From Paratrimastix pyriformis (taxonomy: Eukaryota; Preaxostyla; Paratrimastigidae): a stretch of 35,000 nt of DNA. A program made the translations under genes and the position numbers. The notes below the pieces were generated by a model. The model saw only the letters and a list, made by a program, of their open reading frames with translations, did not search any database and had not been told where the DNA came from. The DNA lies in assembly GCA_027972325.1 (NCBI GenBank), contig JAPMOS010000036.1:40001-75000 (forward strand), read 5' to 3'. This document shows, in pieces, positions 1 to 11,176 of the stretch; the stretch's first letter is position 1, and each line of letters starts with the position of its first letter.

Positions 1-947
1 CTCCGGCTGGGGGCAGAATGGGTGCAGCTCAATCTAAATCAGAGCAGGATGGGAGGAAGGGAGAGAGGGTGATGCGGTTACTGCCTGGGGGCAGAACGGG
101 TGCGGCTCAATTGAACCCAGAGTAATGGAGGTGATGTGGTTACTGCCTGGGGTGATGGAAACTCAGGCGCGAGCGGCTCGTTTGCCTCACGTTCGAATAA
201 TGCCGGACCTGGTTCATGGCCGGGGGGATGCGGGCATACGCCAGAATGTCCCACAGCATCGCGCCGCATGCGTTCGAGACTACGCCGGCAGTTTTAAAAA
301 CGAGACGAAAAATGTGCGGATTGTGCCGTGGGAACACAGACCTCCGATGGCCTTGGCCAGACCCAGGTCGACCAACTCCTCCATGGCATGCCAGGTCTGC
401 TGGAAGGGGACTGGATCATCCTCGGCGCGACCCAAACTCGGGGGTGGTTGGTATTTCCAGGCAACTGTGTTGTGGACGAGGTAAAGATCAACATAACCCA
501 GCTGAAGTTGACGCAAGCTGTACTCGAGGCATTCCCGAACATGTTCCGGCTAATGCAGAGATAGATGAAGGCGATAATTCGAGCAAATGCAGACCCGATG
601 GAAGGTATTCCACAGCTTTGTGGTAATGAAGAGGTCCTCGCGGCGAATTTTCCCTTCGGCGAAGACCTCCTGGACAGAGAATCAAAAGGAATGGGCCAAA
701 GTAATGCCAAAGGACCGGACCTGTAGGGCTTCACCAATGGCAGCCTCGTTTCCGTAGGCGTACGCTGTGTCAATGTGCCTAGGTGGAAATGAAATTTCAC
801 CAGGCCCGATCTCAACCAAACAAACCGGTATCCGGCATCGATCGCCGCTTTCACAGCGCTTTTCACTTCGCTGAGCGGCGACTGCCATGTCCCAAGACCA
901 ATTCTGGGCATGCGAGCACCCGTGTTCAAAGTCACGAACTCGTTCAT
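1..947 (-). CDS. Aldo/keto reductase, copy 1 (5' part, cut by window edge)
   Basis: NAD(P)H-dependent oxidoreductase of the AKR superfamily, probably cytosolic; the substrate cannot be told. Exons on the minus strand: 947-826, 778-721, 669-595, 549-342, 279-209 and 33-1 (189 codons so far, phase continuous); the C-terminal part lies left of the window. Start chosen at 947 (MNEFVTLNTGARMPRIGLGT), matching copy 3. Visible family motifs: HIDTAYAYGNE with the catalytic Asp and Tyr, the Lys in ITTKLW, the His in DLYLVH, and GVSN after the fourth intron. Introns are 175, 62, 45, 51 and 47 bp, with donors GTCCGG, GTCTGT, GTCTGC, GTCCGG and GTTTGT. The 175-bp intron contains degenerate copies of the following exon. 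Sequence is clearly diverged from copies 2 and 3, so this is the older paralogue. Whether the whole gene is intact cannot be judged from the window. Confidence 0.85.
34..208 (-). repeat. Decoy exon copies inside AKR copy 1 intron
   Basis: The last intron of copy 1 holds at least one extra copy of the exon encoding IELHPFCPQ (about 86-112, reading IEPHPFCPQ) and a shorter third fragment near 134-157. They sit in a tandem unit of roughly 70-80 bp that includes the segment GTTACTGCCTGGGG. The exon copy at 33-1 has a proper TTTAG acceptor; the copy at 86-112 lacks an AG directly before the equivalent position, so it is taken as intronic. Confidence 0.6.
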
Positions 948-1079
948 CTCTGGCTGCTCTGACGCTGGGTGGAGTTGCAAATCGGATTTTTCACGTCAAA
1001 TCTCCGCTGCTCCACAAAAGTGCGTTTGACTCCCGCTCTTCTCTTGGCAGCAGCGGAAGACTCCCCCGAAATTCGGCGA

Positions 1080-1345
1080 GTCCAGAGCCGGGTCCAGCGT
1101 TTCTAACCATCATTATTCGTGCGCGTCGTCCTGCCCGCTCTGCAACCAGGGCATGAGAACCTCGCCACCTCCTCAGCGACTGCATACAGTACCACCGCTT
1201 CTTGGTTCGGTGCCTCCACCGCTTCTTCGGGAAGCAGCCTAGGCGGCTTGCCACAATGTCGGCTAGTCCAACACCAACTGCGTGCCGGCATTTCCCCCGG
1301 GCATCATCGCGGCTCTGCCCCCGGGGCTGCGAGACATCCACCCCC
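1080..1345 (+). mobile_element. LINE 3'-end relic (short)
   Basis: About 220 bp (1125-1345) match 13835-14040 closely, including segments such as TTCGGGAAGCAG, GGCATTTCCCCCGGGCATCATC and GCCCCCGGGGCTGCGAGACATCCACCCC (compared piecewise). At 1130-1150 one frame reads CPLCNQG, the start of the cysteine knuckle seen at the C-terminus of many LINE reverse transcriptases. No open frame survives through it. It is a small decayed piece of the same family as the relic at 13640-14450. Confidence 0.6.
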
Positions 1346-1393
1346 CCTCCCTCCCCCCCCTCCCCCTCCTCCCCCCCCTCCCCCCCTCCCCGG
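1344..1393. repeat. C/T-rich low-complexity tract
   Basis: Fifty bases made almost only of C with scattered T. It follows directly the point where similarity to the second LINE relic ends, so it may mark a degraded element end. Confidence 0.7.
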
Positions 1394-1570
1394 TTCCAGT
1401 GCCGAAATACATCATCAGCAGGCCACTGCCCAGGAGGAACCGAGAGGGCTTATTGATCGGCGGACGGGAAATAAAAACATAACGCATCACAAAATATGGC
1501 AAAAGGCATATCCAACACACAAAAAAAACAAAAGAAGAAAAACACGTTCCCATCACTTCCGATTGCCTGG

Positions 1571-4500
1571 CTACACGCGCTCATACTCCGCCTCCGGGTT
1601 CCCAAGCGCCAACACCGGGTTGGCCGCCTCGGGGGGCTGATTCGTGCTCACCAGTGAGATGGACAGGCTGTCTCCTTCTCCTTCGTCTGGACCAGCCAGG
1701 GTCGTTCCAGCTCCTGCAGCAGGCCCAACCCTGTGCCCAGGAGAGACGCCCCCCCCATCATGAGGTGGGGGGGGGGATGGTGCCTTCGGGAGACAAAATC
1801 CAAATCACTGAATGTTCTCTCCAAAAATTGTCCGTTGGTGACCGACCCCATCCGCACAGACCCTTTGTGGAGGTGGCGGACTTCCGGCGCCGTTTGCAGC
1901 ATTTCGTGCTGAGCAGGAAGGCAAAGGCAGACTCGGCGATCCTCTTGGCAGCTCCCAGCCCATTGAACACGCCTGCAAGAGAGAGAACATGCTGTGTATT
2001 TGCGAGATGTTTGGGCGACATGAAAAAGACACCACCCTCTGACCGCCGCGGTGCCCCGATGGGTGATTGGATGGGATGTGGCGCCTCGCTGTGGATGATC
2101 TGTTCTGGTGTCGCTCTTCCACCCCCATTGAAAAATCGCCTGAGGTTTGACAGACCTACCAGGGCACCGATGGTTGCACTAAACACGGTCATGAACTCCT
2201 GCTTTTTGGAGTCCACGACGGAATCTGAAGGAGAAGAAAGAGAAGAAAACACAAACCAGAGTGGATCGTGAAGTCCCGTGGGAGGCGGCGTGGCCCACCC
2301 CATGAGGATACAGACCGTGAAAGGGGCCCATGTTGGTGCCGAGGGAGAAGGAGAGTGTGTTCTCATGGTAGAATGTGGTGTCATTCGCCGTTGTGCCCAG
2401 CTGTTCGCCCTCCTGTCGGGAAATAGAACATTGACTCGGGAACTTCGGGCGGCCCCCGGGCTGCCCTTGCCCCTGAGGGCCCGCCACCACTCCCGCCCCC
2501 ATCACAAACACCTCTGCTTGAATCTGCGGACGCAGCCAATCTCGAGCTCAGATTTCTTTTCTTGTGTTGCCTCCTGCGTTCCAATCTCATGTCAGTGCAG
2601 CCTCGGGATGCTAAGTCCCAATCCGGACATCGCAGCAACTTGTCGCTCGCAAATCAACACAGCATGTCCTCTCTTGGGCGGACCTTGTCGAGTGTCCAAT
2701 GTGAGTGGGCCGGCTGTGTGATGTCGTATTTGATGTACGTAGAAAAGGTCATGGCAAGGGTGGCCGTGGTGCCGATCCGGCCGTGGAAAACCTCAGTTGC
2801 GTCTACGGGGGAGCCAAAGAAGAGCGAATGCATGGATTATGAGGTGCCCGGGGTCGCGAGAGCGGGAATGGAGGGCCGACCGTTAGGTTGAATGAGCTGT
2901 CGGGCGATGGTCGTCTGGTTGATGACAATTTCCCACCACCTGCATGCAGAGGCCACCAACCAAGGGGAGGGCGGGGAAGAGAAGGAATGGATGTCAAGGA
3001 GGTCTCGCCACCTCTCAGAGAGAGAGAACATGCTGTGTATTTGCGAGGCTCATATTCCGGAATCGGCGCTAATTCAGCGCGCGGTTTTTTTTGAAACAGC
3101 TGTCCTGATTTTCTGCTGAACGCAACGATACCTTTTGTTTTTTGTAATTGGTAGTTCCTCGGCCGAACTAATCGGTGATTGCGCATGGATTGTAGCGGAT
3201 CATTCTTCGACCATCCTTGTACTGGGTCATCTACTCGTCTGTTTCCGAGTCGGTCGACAGCGTTACCCCAGTACATGGATAAATGACCGAAAAAACGACC
3301 ACGCAGCAGAGTGCCGACAGACCATCCGCTGTTGTAAAGCAGCTCTTCTTGATGCTCATGGAGGGTGGCGTCCAGCTTGATCTGAATGTTGGAATTCCCC
3401 AGCAGCTGCGGAAGCACAAATAGGGATGATGGGGCACATCATGGTGGTTTGTTTGTTTTGAGCCCTGACCTTGACATCGAGGGTCATATTGACCATGCAG
3501 CTTCCGCCCTCACCTCCGACCAGCTCGCATGAAACACACTTGAAATTGCCCGTGTTGAGGGTGGGCACGAGGGCATCGTCGCAATCGGCCGTGCCCGCCT
3601 TCACACACGGCCCGTGGTGGGCCAGAGAGGCCACCACAACCTGCGCATAGATCGCTGAGAGGCAGTCCCGGTCAGAGACGCAAAAAAGAAATGAAGGTGG
3701 ATGAAAGGTGGATCGGCGACGAGTGGAGTGGCACGAAAGTTTGTAAAAAAAAAAAGGCGGAAGAAGTGGAGAACGAAAAAAGAAAGTGAGAAAGAAAATA
3801 GTAAATTTTTTTGTCGTTGCGTTTTGTGCACGAGGAGGGACAGTCTGGGGACTCGAGTTGGGCTGTCGTTCTTGGGCCGAGAAAAAAAAGAAGAAAAGAA
3901 AGCCGAGAAAGAAAAAAAGAGGAAGAAACCGGCCTTTTTCGTGCAACTCTAGTGTGACGTGCGGATCTGCTGAGGGAGGAGTGAAATGCCGCGGCCCAAC
4001 ACGCCCAGGCACCACAACAGACCACTCCCATTGGACGCAAAGGCTTCGCCGGGAATGGTCGCGATGAGCATCCGGTCCCGCTTGACGTTATAGGCGTTGA
4101 GGGCAGGTAGGATGTTCAGCGCCAGAAAGCAGCCCAGCGTCACCACAGCGCTGAGGCCAAACAGCCCTGCACCCACCATGGTTGTTCAATTTCAGAGGAG
4201 CAAATGGGTCTTTATAGCGTCGTCTCCGGGGGTCTTTCCTGGGCGCGCTTTGGGGGGTTGGGAGACATCCGTTTTCCTCCCTTTCCTCCCGTCATTCGTT
4301 CCTCGCAGAAGAAATGATGATGACAGTGAAAGGGCATGAACAGACCGCCGATGATGGAGGGGACCCTCAGCGGGGTCCCTAGGGCGTCCAGCTGATCGAC
4401 AAGACTGGGCCACAAATCCATCAGATGGAAGACCCGCAGCGCCTGGCCAGAGAAGTGATGAAAACACGTGTGTTGTTGGAGACCTTGGGCCGTGTCGTCT

Positions 4501-7500
4501 CCTTGCAGCAGAGTGCCACAATTGAGATGGACGCCACCAGCAGGATACCGCCCGCAAGTCCGGCAAACACGAAATACTTCACGGACGTGAACTCGGCGTC
4601 CTTCAATGGGGGCGGCGAGAGCAGGAGGGCCCGCTCTGCCGCGGTCGTGTCATTCTGCAGAACGAAACCAAGGACGAGGGGCACATTAGCGGAAGAGTTT
4701 ACGGACAGAGAATCCGTAAGCTGTTGCTGCTGCGAGGGCGACAGAAAAAAAATGGCGCCCCCGCTCCCGGCCGCCCCCCGCCACACCACAACCACCAACT
4801 GGGGGCGCCGCACTCCGCGGATTCCCCGACCGGAGGGAGCAATATCAGACTCCCCCGGAGTGTAACGCATGGCGCGAAGGCGCGAGAGATTTCTTTACCA
4901 TTTCATTTCTTTCTTGTCGTCTGCGCCCTCGCAAAGACACTTTTTCTTGAACATGTCGTCTGCGCCCTCGCAAATACGTACACAGCATGTTCTCTCTACA
5001 CAGCAGAGACATGCTGCATATTCTCTCCTCTCTCTTTCGAGCCTTTGCGACAGGTACACGAGGTTCAGAACACAAACAAACCAAACAGCAAACCGCATTC
5101 TTTCTTCCGGCAGACGGACCCCGAATCTCGAGATTGTTGTCGGTCTTGCCGTGCCGTAGCGACACAGTTCCGTGGTTGAACACGCAAGGCAGGACGACTC
5201 CGAGGGTGCACCTTGGGCGGAGGAGTACGTTCCCGGGGGGCAGAGCTGACACTGGGCATGGGACGAGGCGCCGTCGTTGGGAGAGAAGGTCCCCGGAGGG
5301 CATTTGATGCACGATGCAACATTGGTGGCACCTTCCACTTCCGAGTACAATCCCGCCGAACATTTCAGGCAAGCTGGAATCGAGAGGAGGTGCGGTTGGG
5401 GGGGGATGCGAGGTCCCGCGTAGAAAAAGATAGAAGCATGCGTTGTCTGGCAGAGAGAACATGCTGTGTATGTGCGAGGGCGCAGGCGACAAGCGGTGTT
5501 CTCAGCGAAAGCACGAGCACGCAAAGAAGACGCGAAGGAGAGATCAGGATGGGTACAGACAGCTTTGCCCCATGAAGGGAGTGTAGCTGCCCTTGGGGCA
5601 GTTCGCACACTTCGCGCCGACTCCGGAAAAGTGGCCCGCTAAGCGGAGATGGGGGTAAAAAGCGACAAAAAGGAATGATTGCAACTTGCGATTCCAGTCC
5701 CAAACCTGGACACGCGGTACAACCCGACCCCGTTTTCGTCATCTCCGTGCCAGCGGGGCATGAGCTCAGGGCAGCCAGATAGTACTCATTGAAGGTGGCC
5801 TCTTGGAGGAGTTCCTTTGAAAAAACCCGTTTTCTCGGGAGACTGCCGCCCCCCATAACATAGAGCGTCCCTTTGTAATACGTGCTACAGGGCAGGAAGC
5901 GAGTGTCCGTTTGTCATGCGTTTTCTGAAAGACAGACGATGCGGAGAAGACGGTAGCGTTGGGCGCGAAGGGTGGGTACAATGTCGTCAGATTATGCTGA
6001 CCGTCAAGGTGCCACAGCTGCCAAATGCGGTAAAAGAAGGGAAAGAAGAAAGCCATCAGCCGTCATAGGCGCTGGGGTCCACTGGTCGGCCCGTCACCAC
6101 ACCATGAACACCACCGCCCAAGGGGGCACCACTCCCTTGCGGACATACCCCCGGAGGGAGCCACACATCGGACTGAGATGAGGGAGCCGCCTCCTCCGTT
6201 GCCGCACAGAGGCGTGTGGGAGGGCGACGTGCGGTCGTGTGGGAGGGCGTGTGGGAGGGCGACCTGGGTCGTGCTCGTGGGGAGGACGGATTGCCCGCCA
6301 AACATGATGACCTGGTGATCTCCCAGATAAGCCATGGTGGCCCCATACCGATCGGTCAAAAAGTCCAGCGCTTTGTGAACAAGGGCGTTGTTCAGCGGCC
6401 GCCGGGACCAAGTGGAACGAAGACAGACTCGTGAACGACGGCCGGACATAATCGATTGATGGCTCGTCAAAAGAGACGCAGTGAAGGCCTGGGAATGTCC
6501 CATTCGGATTTTGTGTCACACCGCCGTACAGGCAGAGCTATCGAATTACCCAAATCCAAAGCATTGAGAGGAACATGAGAAAAACAGTCACTCAATCCCA
6601 TCGCGGCAAACCTGCCCTGTTTCTTGAATGAAGACCGACGAGTGGAAGGCCAGCGGGAACTGAAGCCCGTGCAGGGAGTGGCACTCTGCCGGTTCCAGCC
6701 AAACGCCCTTCCCCAAATCGAGCTTGTACACCACCAAGTGCTCTGTCACAACACCCACGCCCCCCGTGATGTACACGATTCCTGGTGCCGCACAAAGAAA
6801 GTGTGAGTCGTGGGGATTGTGATGACGGGTTCGGACCTGTCGCTTCGTCGAGGGCTGCCGAGTGGCCCCAGAGCCCCCGAGGGGGCGCCCAGTCTGGGCT
6901 TGTGCTTGGCGCGATCGGATCGAGCGGGACCCAACGCTAAAATACAACGAGCAACGTTAGCAACGTTCGTTGCCGAGGTCACAACACAGACCTTATTATG
7001 CCAACCGACTTCGAGTGTAAACCCGAAATGCTCTGGTGGAGCTAAAGCAGTGGTCAACCCGCCCAATAAGGCAGCCTTGTTTTCCCCCATCCAGAGAACA
7101 CACTGCTGGAAAGCCCGCGGCTCGGGCAGAGAGCTCTCCAGCCCCACAACACTACAGATTCGTCGATGATGACAAACCCGTACGGAAAGGAAACAAACGA
7201 ACCCTGCATCTTCATCCCGCTGCCACATTCCGACAAACCAAGTGGCTTCTATGAGACGCCAGGAGACATTCGCGAAGACTTCGCCGCCCGCGAAGCCTCC
7301 CACATAGAGCATATAGGAGAGGGGGTCGGCCTGGACGACGAGCAACGAGGCCCCCATTCGGGGGGGTGGCAATGGCTCCGGCTAGCAGAGATGGAAAATG
7401 AGTAAAATGTCTGCGTCCTCACAAATACACAGCACGTTTCTCTCTCTTTCTCTCCCCGGCCCGCAAGGGGGGGTGGGGGGGGGGGGGCACAACAGACATA

Positions 7501-8712
7501 ATCATCCGGGCTGATCCTGAACCCAGTTGAATACAAATAAAAACGATACACTATGTCGGTGCCTTCCTGGGGAGAGCAGAGCAGCACAACGATCCATCCC
7601 TCAAAATTGGACTCCATACTGGAGAGGAACATGTTGTGTGTCTGCCGATTGATGCCCAGTGGCAGCGGGTCGGAGAGGTTCTATATGGTGGAGAAGGCTG
7701 GGTGCCCACCACTCGTTCAAAGACTCATCAAGACCTGAACAACCCAAGTATCCTTCGTCGAGTCATAGGTGACTAGGGTTTGAGTGTCGTCGGTCGAGTT
7801 CGATGGCGGTTTGTAGAAGTACACCAGGTTCTCGTCCTCCTTTGGAGCCACCAGGCACGCGCGGAAGAAGTCAAAGTCCAGTTCAGGAGGCGGCTGTGCC
7901 ACTGCCGGTAGAGGCAGGCCAGCAAAGGTCATCTGTGGGAGTCTGTGATCTGGATGCTGTCCGTGCAGAAACAAACCTGATCAATTGAGGCTGAGCCGGA
8001 AGTGGCGTTGCTGGCCCTGGCTACGAAAACGGCATCGCCCAGGGACCAGACGGCCGCCACACGAGGATGATCTTCCGAGTCCAGCTCGACCGACGTATTG
8101 AAAGTGGCATCAAGGTGGTGGGCACTGAGGAGCCACCCATTGGTCGAGTAAAAATGAGGACGTTGGTAAACAACGGAAGGATTTGTGGCGAGAGCGAGGC
8201 TTTCAAGTGATGGATCCGCATCGACAAATGCAGAGCTCTACAAAGGAGTTCAACTCCACAATCAATCCAAGGAGGGGACAACCGCGGGGACAGACCTGAT
8301 ACCAGGCCCCGTTGGGCTGGACCCAGCAAAAAAGCTTGCTGGGTTTCCCATAAGAACCACCATAGAAGAGGCACCCATCTTCGTAAGCAACACCTTGCTC
8401 GGGAAGATTGAAGGAATCATCGTGGTCAAGAACGGGTCCCTGCAAGGTGTGCGATGAGGAAGAGATGTGATGACTTTTCGAAAAAACCTTTGTCCAGCCA
8501 AAAAGTGTGTGAAAAAAGTAGATCTGTTTGGTGTTCTGCTCCACAGCGAGGAGTTGTCCATTACTGGTCAAACAACCGCTGATTGGCCCAGTGGGCGGCG
8601 GCGTGTGCTGCGACGTCATGGTCCGCCAATATAGGGAGGTGTCGGTGCTCGTTTGTACCGTTGTGACCAACAGGAGACATCCGAGAAAGATGTCGAATAC
8701 CGCGAGGAGCAT
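1571..8712 (-). CDS. Large Kelch / GCC2-GCC3 multi-pass membrane protein, 26 exons
   Basis: Predicted 1308 residues. Minus-strand exons: 8712-8296, 8237-7977, 7932-7735, 7680-7498, 7381-7239, 7151-6992, 6936-6837, 6781-6612, 6537-6429, 6370-6264, 6172-6149, 6017-5938, 5884-5706, 5638-5561, 5373-5120, 4729-4484, 4442-4346, 4166-4023, 3654-3470, 3405-3323, 2939-2881, 2802-2684, 2523-2316, 2224-2156, 1972-1862, 1713-1571. Phases agree throughout; the 24-nt exon 11 and its GTATGT donor are the weakest call. Signal peptide MLLAVFDIFLGCLLLVTTVQ; seven Kelch-type Gly-Gly strands (residues about 100-670, e.g. LCLYGGVT, VIMFGG, LYVMGGG); GCC2/GCC3 cysteine repeats (about 690-795, e.g. CPPGTFSP, CPPGTYSS); membrane segment about 877-897 (YFVFAGLAGGILLVAS) and a second about 937-958; a further cysteine-bearing region; a hydrophobic stretch near 1215-1250 followed by basic KCCKRRRK; acidic tail ending YERV. 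Likely a cell-surface receptor or adhesion protein; ligand unknown. Confidence 0.82.
1973..2010 (-). repeat. Dispersed intronic repeat, copy 1
   Basis: Core AGAACATGCTGTGTATTTGC on the plus strand. In the host gene's sense the reverse complement forms the very 3' end of an intron, running directly into the acceptor TTGCAG at 1973. Confidence 0.75.
2641..2683 (+). repeat. Dispersed intronic repeat, copy 2
   Basis: Plus strand reads CGCAAATCAACACAGCATGT, the reverse of copy 1 with a few changes. It lies at the 5' end of its intron, starting a few bases after the donor GTCCGC. Confidence 0.65.
3009..3050 (-). repeat. Dispersed intronic repeat, copy 3
   Basis: AGAACATGCTGTGTATTTGC identical in the core to copy 1, preceded by a longer (GA)n run. 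It lies in the middle of the 383-bp intron 3322-2940. Confidence 0.75.
4915..5035 (+). repeat. Dispersed intronic repeat, copy 4 (compound)
   Basis: Within the 390-bp intron 5119-4730. Contains ACAGCATGTTCTCTCTACAC, then a diverged second copy, and on its left a 39-bp-period tandem of GTCGTCTGCGCCCTCGCAAA (4915 and 4954). Opposite orientation to copies 1, 3 and 5. Confidence 0.7.
5450..5490 (-). repeat. Dispersed intronic repeat, copy 5
   Basis: AGAGAACATGCTGTGTATGT followed by GCGAGGGCGCAGGCGAC, which extends the similarity with copy 4 past the core. Lies in intron 5560-5374. Confidence 0.75.
7405..7452 (+). repeat. Dispersed intronic repeat, copy 6
   Basis: Plus strand reads CCTCACAAATACACAGCACG then TTTCTCTCT, a diverged reverse copy within the 116-bp intron 7497-7382, next to a poly-G run at about 7468-7487. 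Confidence 0.6.
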
Positions 8713-9538
8713 GCCGTCGTCCTTGGCTCACGTTCCGCGGGAGAGACAGACTGTTTCCATCAATTTCACGTCGCGTCAGCTCCGGGCAATTTCCATGGCG
8801 CTCCAATGCGGTGATCCCGGAGTACCAAGAAGATTGTAGTTTAAATTTGGGCAATCGAAGCCCAGCCCCTGAGGAGATGCATTGCCCAGGATACCATCCC
8901 CCCCCGAGCCCTTTGGCCTCCCTTTCGACCCGTTGAAATGTCTTGTCGAATCATCCGAACTTCAGTGAACAAAGACTCCAAAGGGATCCGCTCATGGATG
9001 AGCGTTTGAGTGGCAATGGCTATTTACGTGGCACAGACATGTGAGGGATCGGTGAGATCTTGCCCAAACATGCATACCGAGCTGGAAAGCTTTCATTCAG
9101 CCAAATATTTAAAGATTCCGGGTCGGAGTAAGGACATCGATCGGTCAGTGCCTTTGCAACGCTCGTCTCCTTCGGATCTGGTGACAATTCATGACATAAG
9201 TGAGCGGAACATTTTGTAAAGCTCGAAATTACAAGGCAATATCTTCCAACAGTCCCCCTCTGAAACTGAGACCGCAGGAAAAAAGGTTGCGCGAACCCCG
9301 TTGAGGGATACAAAACGGCGTTTTCAATTTTCTGCCCCCTTATCCACAAGGGGGGATTTGTGAAACAGCTGCTTTTATCGGCATTTTTCGCACCCGGGTG
9401 GCGATTTCTTTCTGTGCTGCTATTTTGGAGCGATTCCGAGCCGATACTTTTTTCAACCTCCTTAAAAAAGGTCTGCACTCGACTCGAGACCTGCGAGGCC
9501 GGTTCTGTGGGCATTAACACCATCACAAAGAATGATCA

Positions 9539-9855
9539 AAAAAATTCATGGAAGCGATTTTGGAAATTCCACCTTGTTCGCGAGCACGGTCACCAACATG
9601 GATGGACCAACCCCCTCTGGCCCTCCAGAGCCGTGATCGGTTCGTTGTTTTGCTGTCCTTTGAGGCCCCCCCGAGGGTCCGGAGCAACCTGCGTTCCACA
9701 GGTTCCACTTTTCCGCCGTTTTTTGGAGACCCCTGTCGGAGAGAGGGTCTGCTTGCGCGAGATGTAACTGGGATTGGGCTTGTGACAGGGGAGTTTTGCC
9801 GGTATATTACAAGACATTGGTTCGCTGCCAAAAAATTCATGGAAGCTATTTTCTA
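9539..9855. repeat. Pair of 24-bp direct repeats 290 bp apart
   Basis: AAAAAATTCATGGAAGC followed by G or T and then ATTTT occurs at about 9539-9562 and again at about 9829-9852. The bases between show no element I recognise. Confidence 0.55.
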
Positions 9856-10016
9856 TTTTTTGCTTCTTCGTCGAGCATCGTCACCCCGACGATCTCGATA
9901 GTGCTGGGCCGCTCCGCGTCATTCCCCGAAGAGCGTGCCCTCCGATCAGGCACCATATTCGGATACCCCGAGGGCCCTTGTGGGGGTTGCCCGAGTCAAA
10001 TCGGTCCCCAATTCAC

Positions 10017-10832
10017 ATGCCGTCGCTGTTTTTGGAAAGCGTGAACAGGGAACGAAGGGAACGAACAAATGCGACTACCCCCCTGGTCAACCACGAACCG
10101 GTTTTCGTGTGCGTGCGTGCGTACGTGCAAGGGGGGAGGCTCACTGGAAGGAAACGAGACACGCTCGTTCCGAGCCTCCCCTGTTCCCCTGGGTGTGCCA
10201 AAGGTGTTTGGGAAATTGAATGGTACCGCTGCCGCTCCCATCTGAGCACTCCTCAATAGGACTCCCTTCTGGCGCCCAGTTGCAGAAATGGGACGCCTCC
10301 ACAAGGCGTCAGATGAATCGAGTCCGAACGACCTCAGATCCTGCGCCTCCACCCACCTCCTGGCCCATCTCCTCGAATGATGCCGATCTCCGTTGAACGG
10401 GCGACCAGAAGTGCGTTAAATGTGTTTTTTATTCAACCTTAGGCACATTAAGGTGTTTGGTGCGGGCAGAAGTATTGCCTGATGCCAACCATGACGAGGC
10501 GGAAAAAAAGGTGCCAGAATGAGGTGATTTTTGCTTGATGGAGTCTAAAAACACTCGAAAAGAAGAGAACGCAGGTGCTGTGCGGTCAGGTCGCGAGGTG
10601 TTGACGAGGTGTGATGGGGTCGCAATTCCAGCCCATCACGATGTGTGATAAATCTGTGCGCGTGAATCCGGAGACGCGACCGCCGTCGCGATGCCATTCA
10701 GCATCATGCAGACCCCAAGCCGGGCCGCCGAGTGCACAAAGATGGGTGGGGACGGTTTGCCTGGGTCAGAGCGCCCATTGTTGGTTCCCTTCGTTCCCTG
10801 TTCACGCATTATTCAAACAGCGGCGGCGTGTG
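10017..10832. repeat. Imperfect inverted repeat about 50 bp, arms 0.7 kb apart
   Basis: Left arm 10017-10066 contains GCGTGAACAGGGAACGAAGG; the right arm about 10780-10832 is its reverse complement (CCTTCGTTCCCTGTTCACGC). Weaker similarity continues on both sides of each arm. It could be a small non-autonomous DNA transposon, but I see no clear target-site duplication and no transposase. Confidence 0.5.
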
Positions 10833-11176
10833 GTGAGGGCATCCCCATTTTGCGGAGGGCTGACGCGACGTGTCTTTCTTTCTTTACCCCAACGCCAAGA
10901 TGGGCTAAAACGGTGAGTGGGGTAAAATCCTTTCTTTTTGTCCCTTTTCTTGAAATGAATCCTCTTCTTTTCCTTTTGTATCGTCTCCTCTTCCCTCTCT
11001 TTCTTTCTTCCCTCACCCCTTTCATCGTTCTTCTCCGGCAATTGCCCCATTGTCCCCGGGCCAACACGTTTTTCCCCCTTTCTTTACTAGTTTAGTGCAG
11101 CCCACGAGGCTAACTGAAAATTACAAGAGGAGATTATCCACCCACGCCCACCCATTCCACCCACCCATCAAAGGAG

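Larger units (their letters stand above)
948..1570. other. Intergenic: LINE relic and pyrimidine tract
   Basis: Stretch between the start of AKR copy 1 and the 3' end of the large Kelch gene, both on the minus strand. It must hold the AKR promoter, but I see no clear core element. It contains a LINE-derived fragment (about 1080-1345) and a nearly pure C/T run at 1344-1393. Confidence 0.6.

Noticed and set aside
1263-1556. Gly/Arg-rich frame on the minus strand
   Set aside because: Product of the C/T tract and the LINE relic; no conserved feature.
3701-4067. Lys-rich plus-strand frames
   Set aside because: They are the complement of the T/C-rich tract before an acceptor in a 368-bp Kelch-gene intron.
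7622-7645. Further copy of the dispersed intronic repeat (GAGGAACATGTTGTGTGTCT)
   Set aside because: Weak match, and it lies within exon 4 of the Kelch gene, where it is read as coding (QTHNMFLSS).
9020-9526. 168-codon minus-strand frame upstream of the Kelch gene
   Set aside because: No domain, signal or phase-consistent neighbour exon; unlike the real genes it would be intronless.
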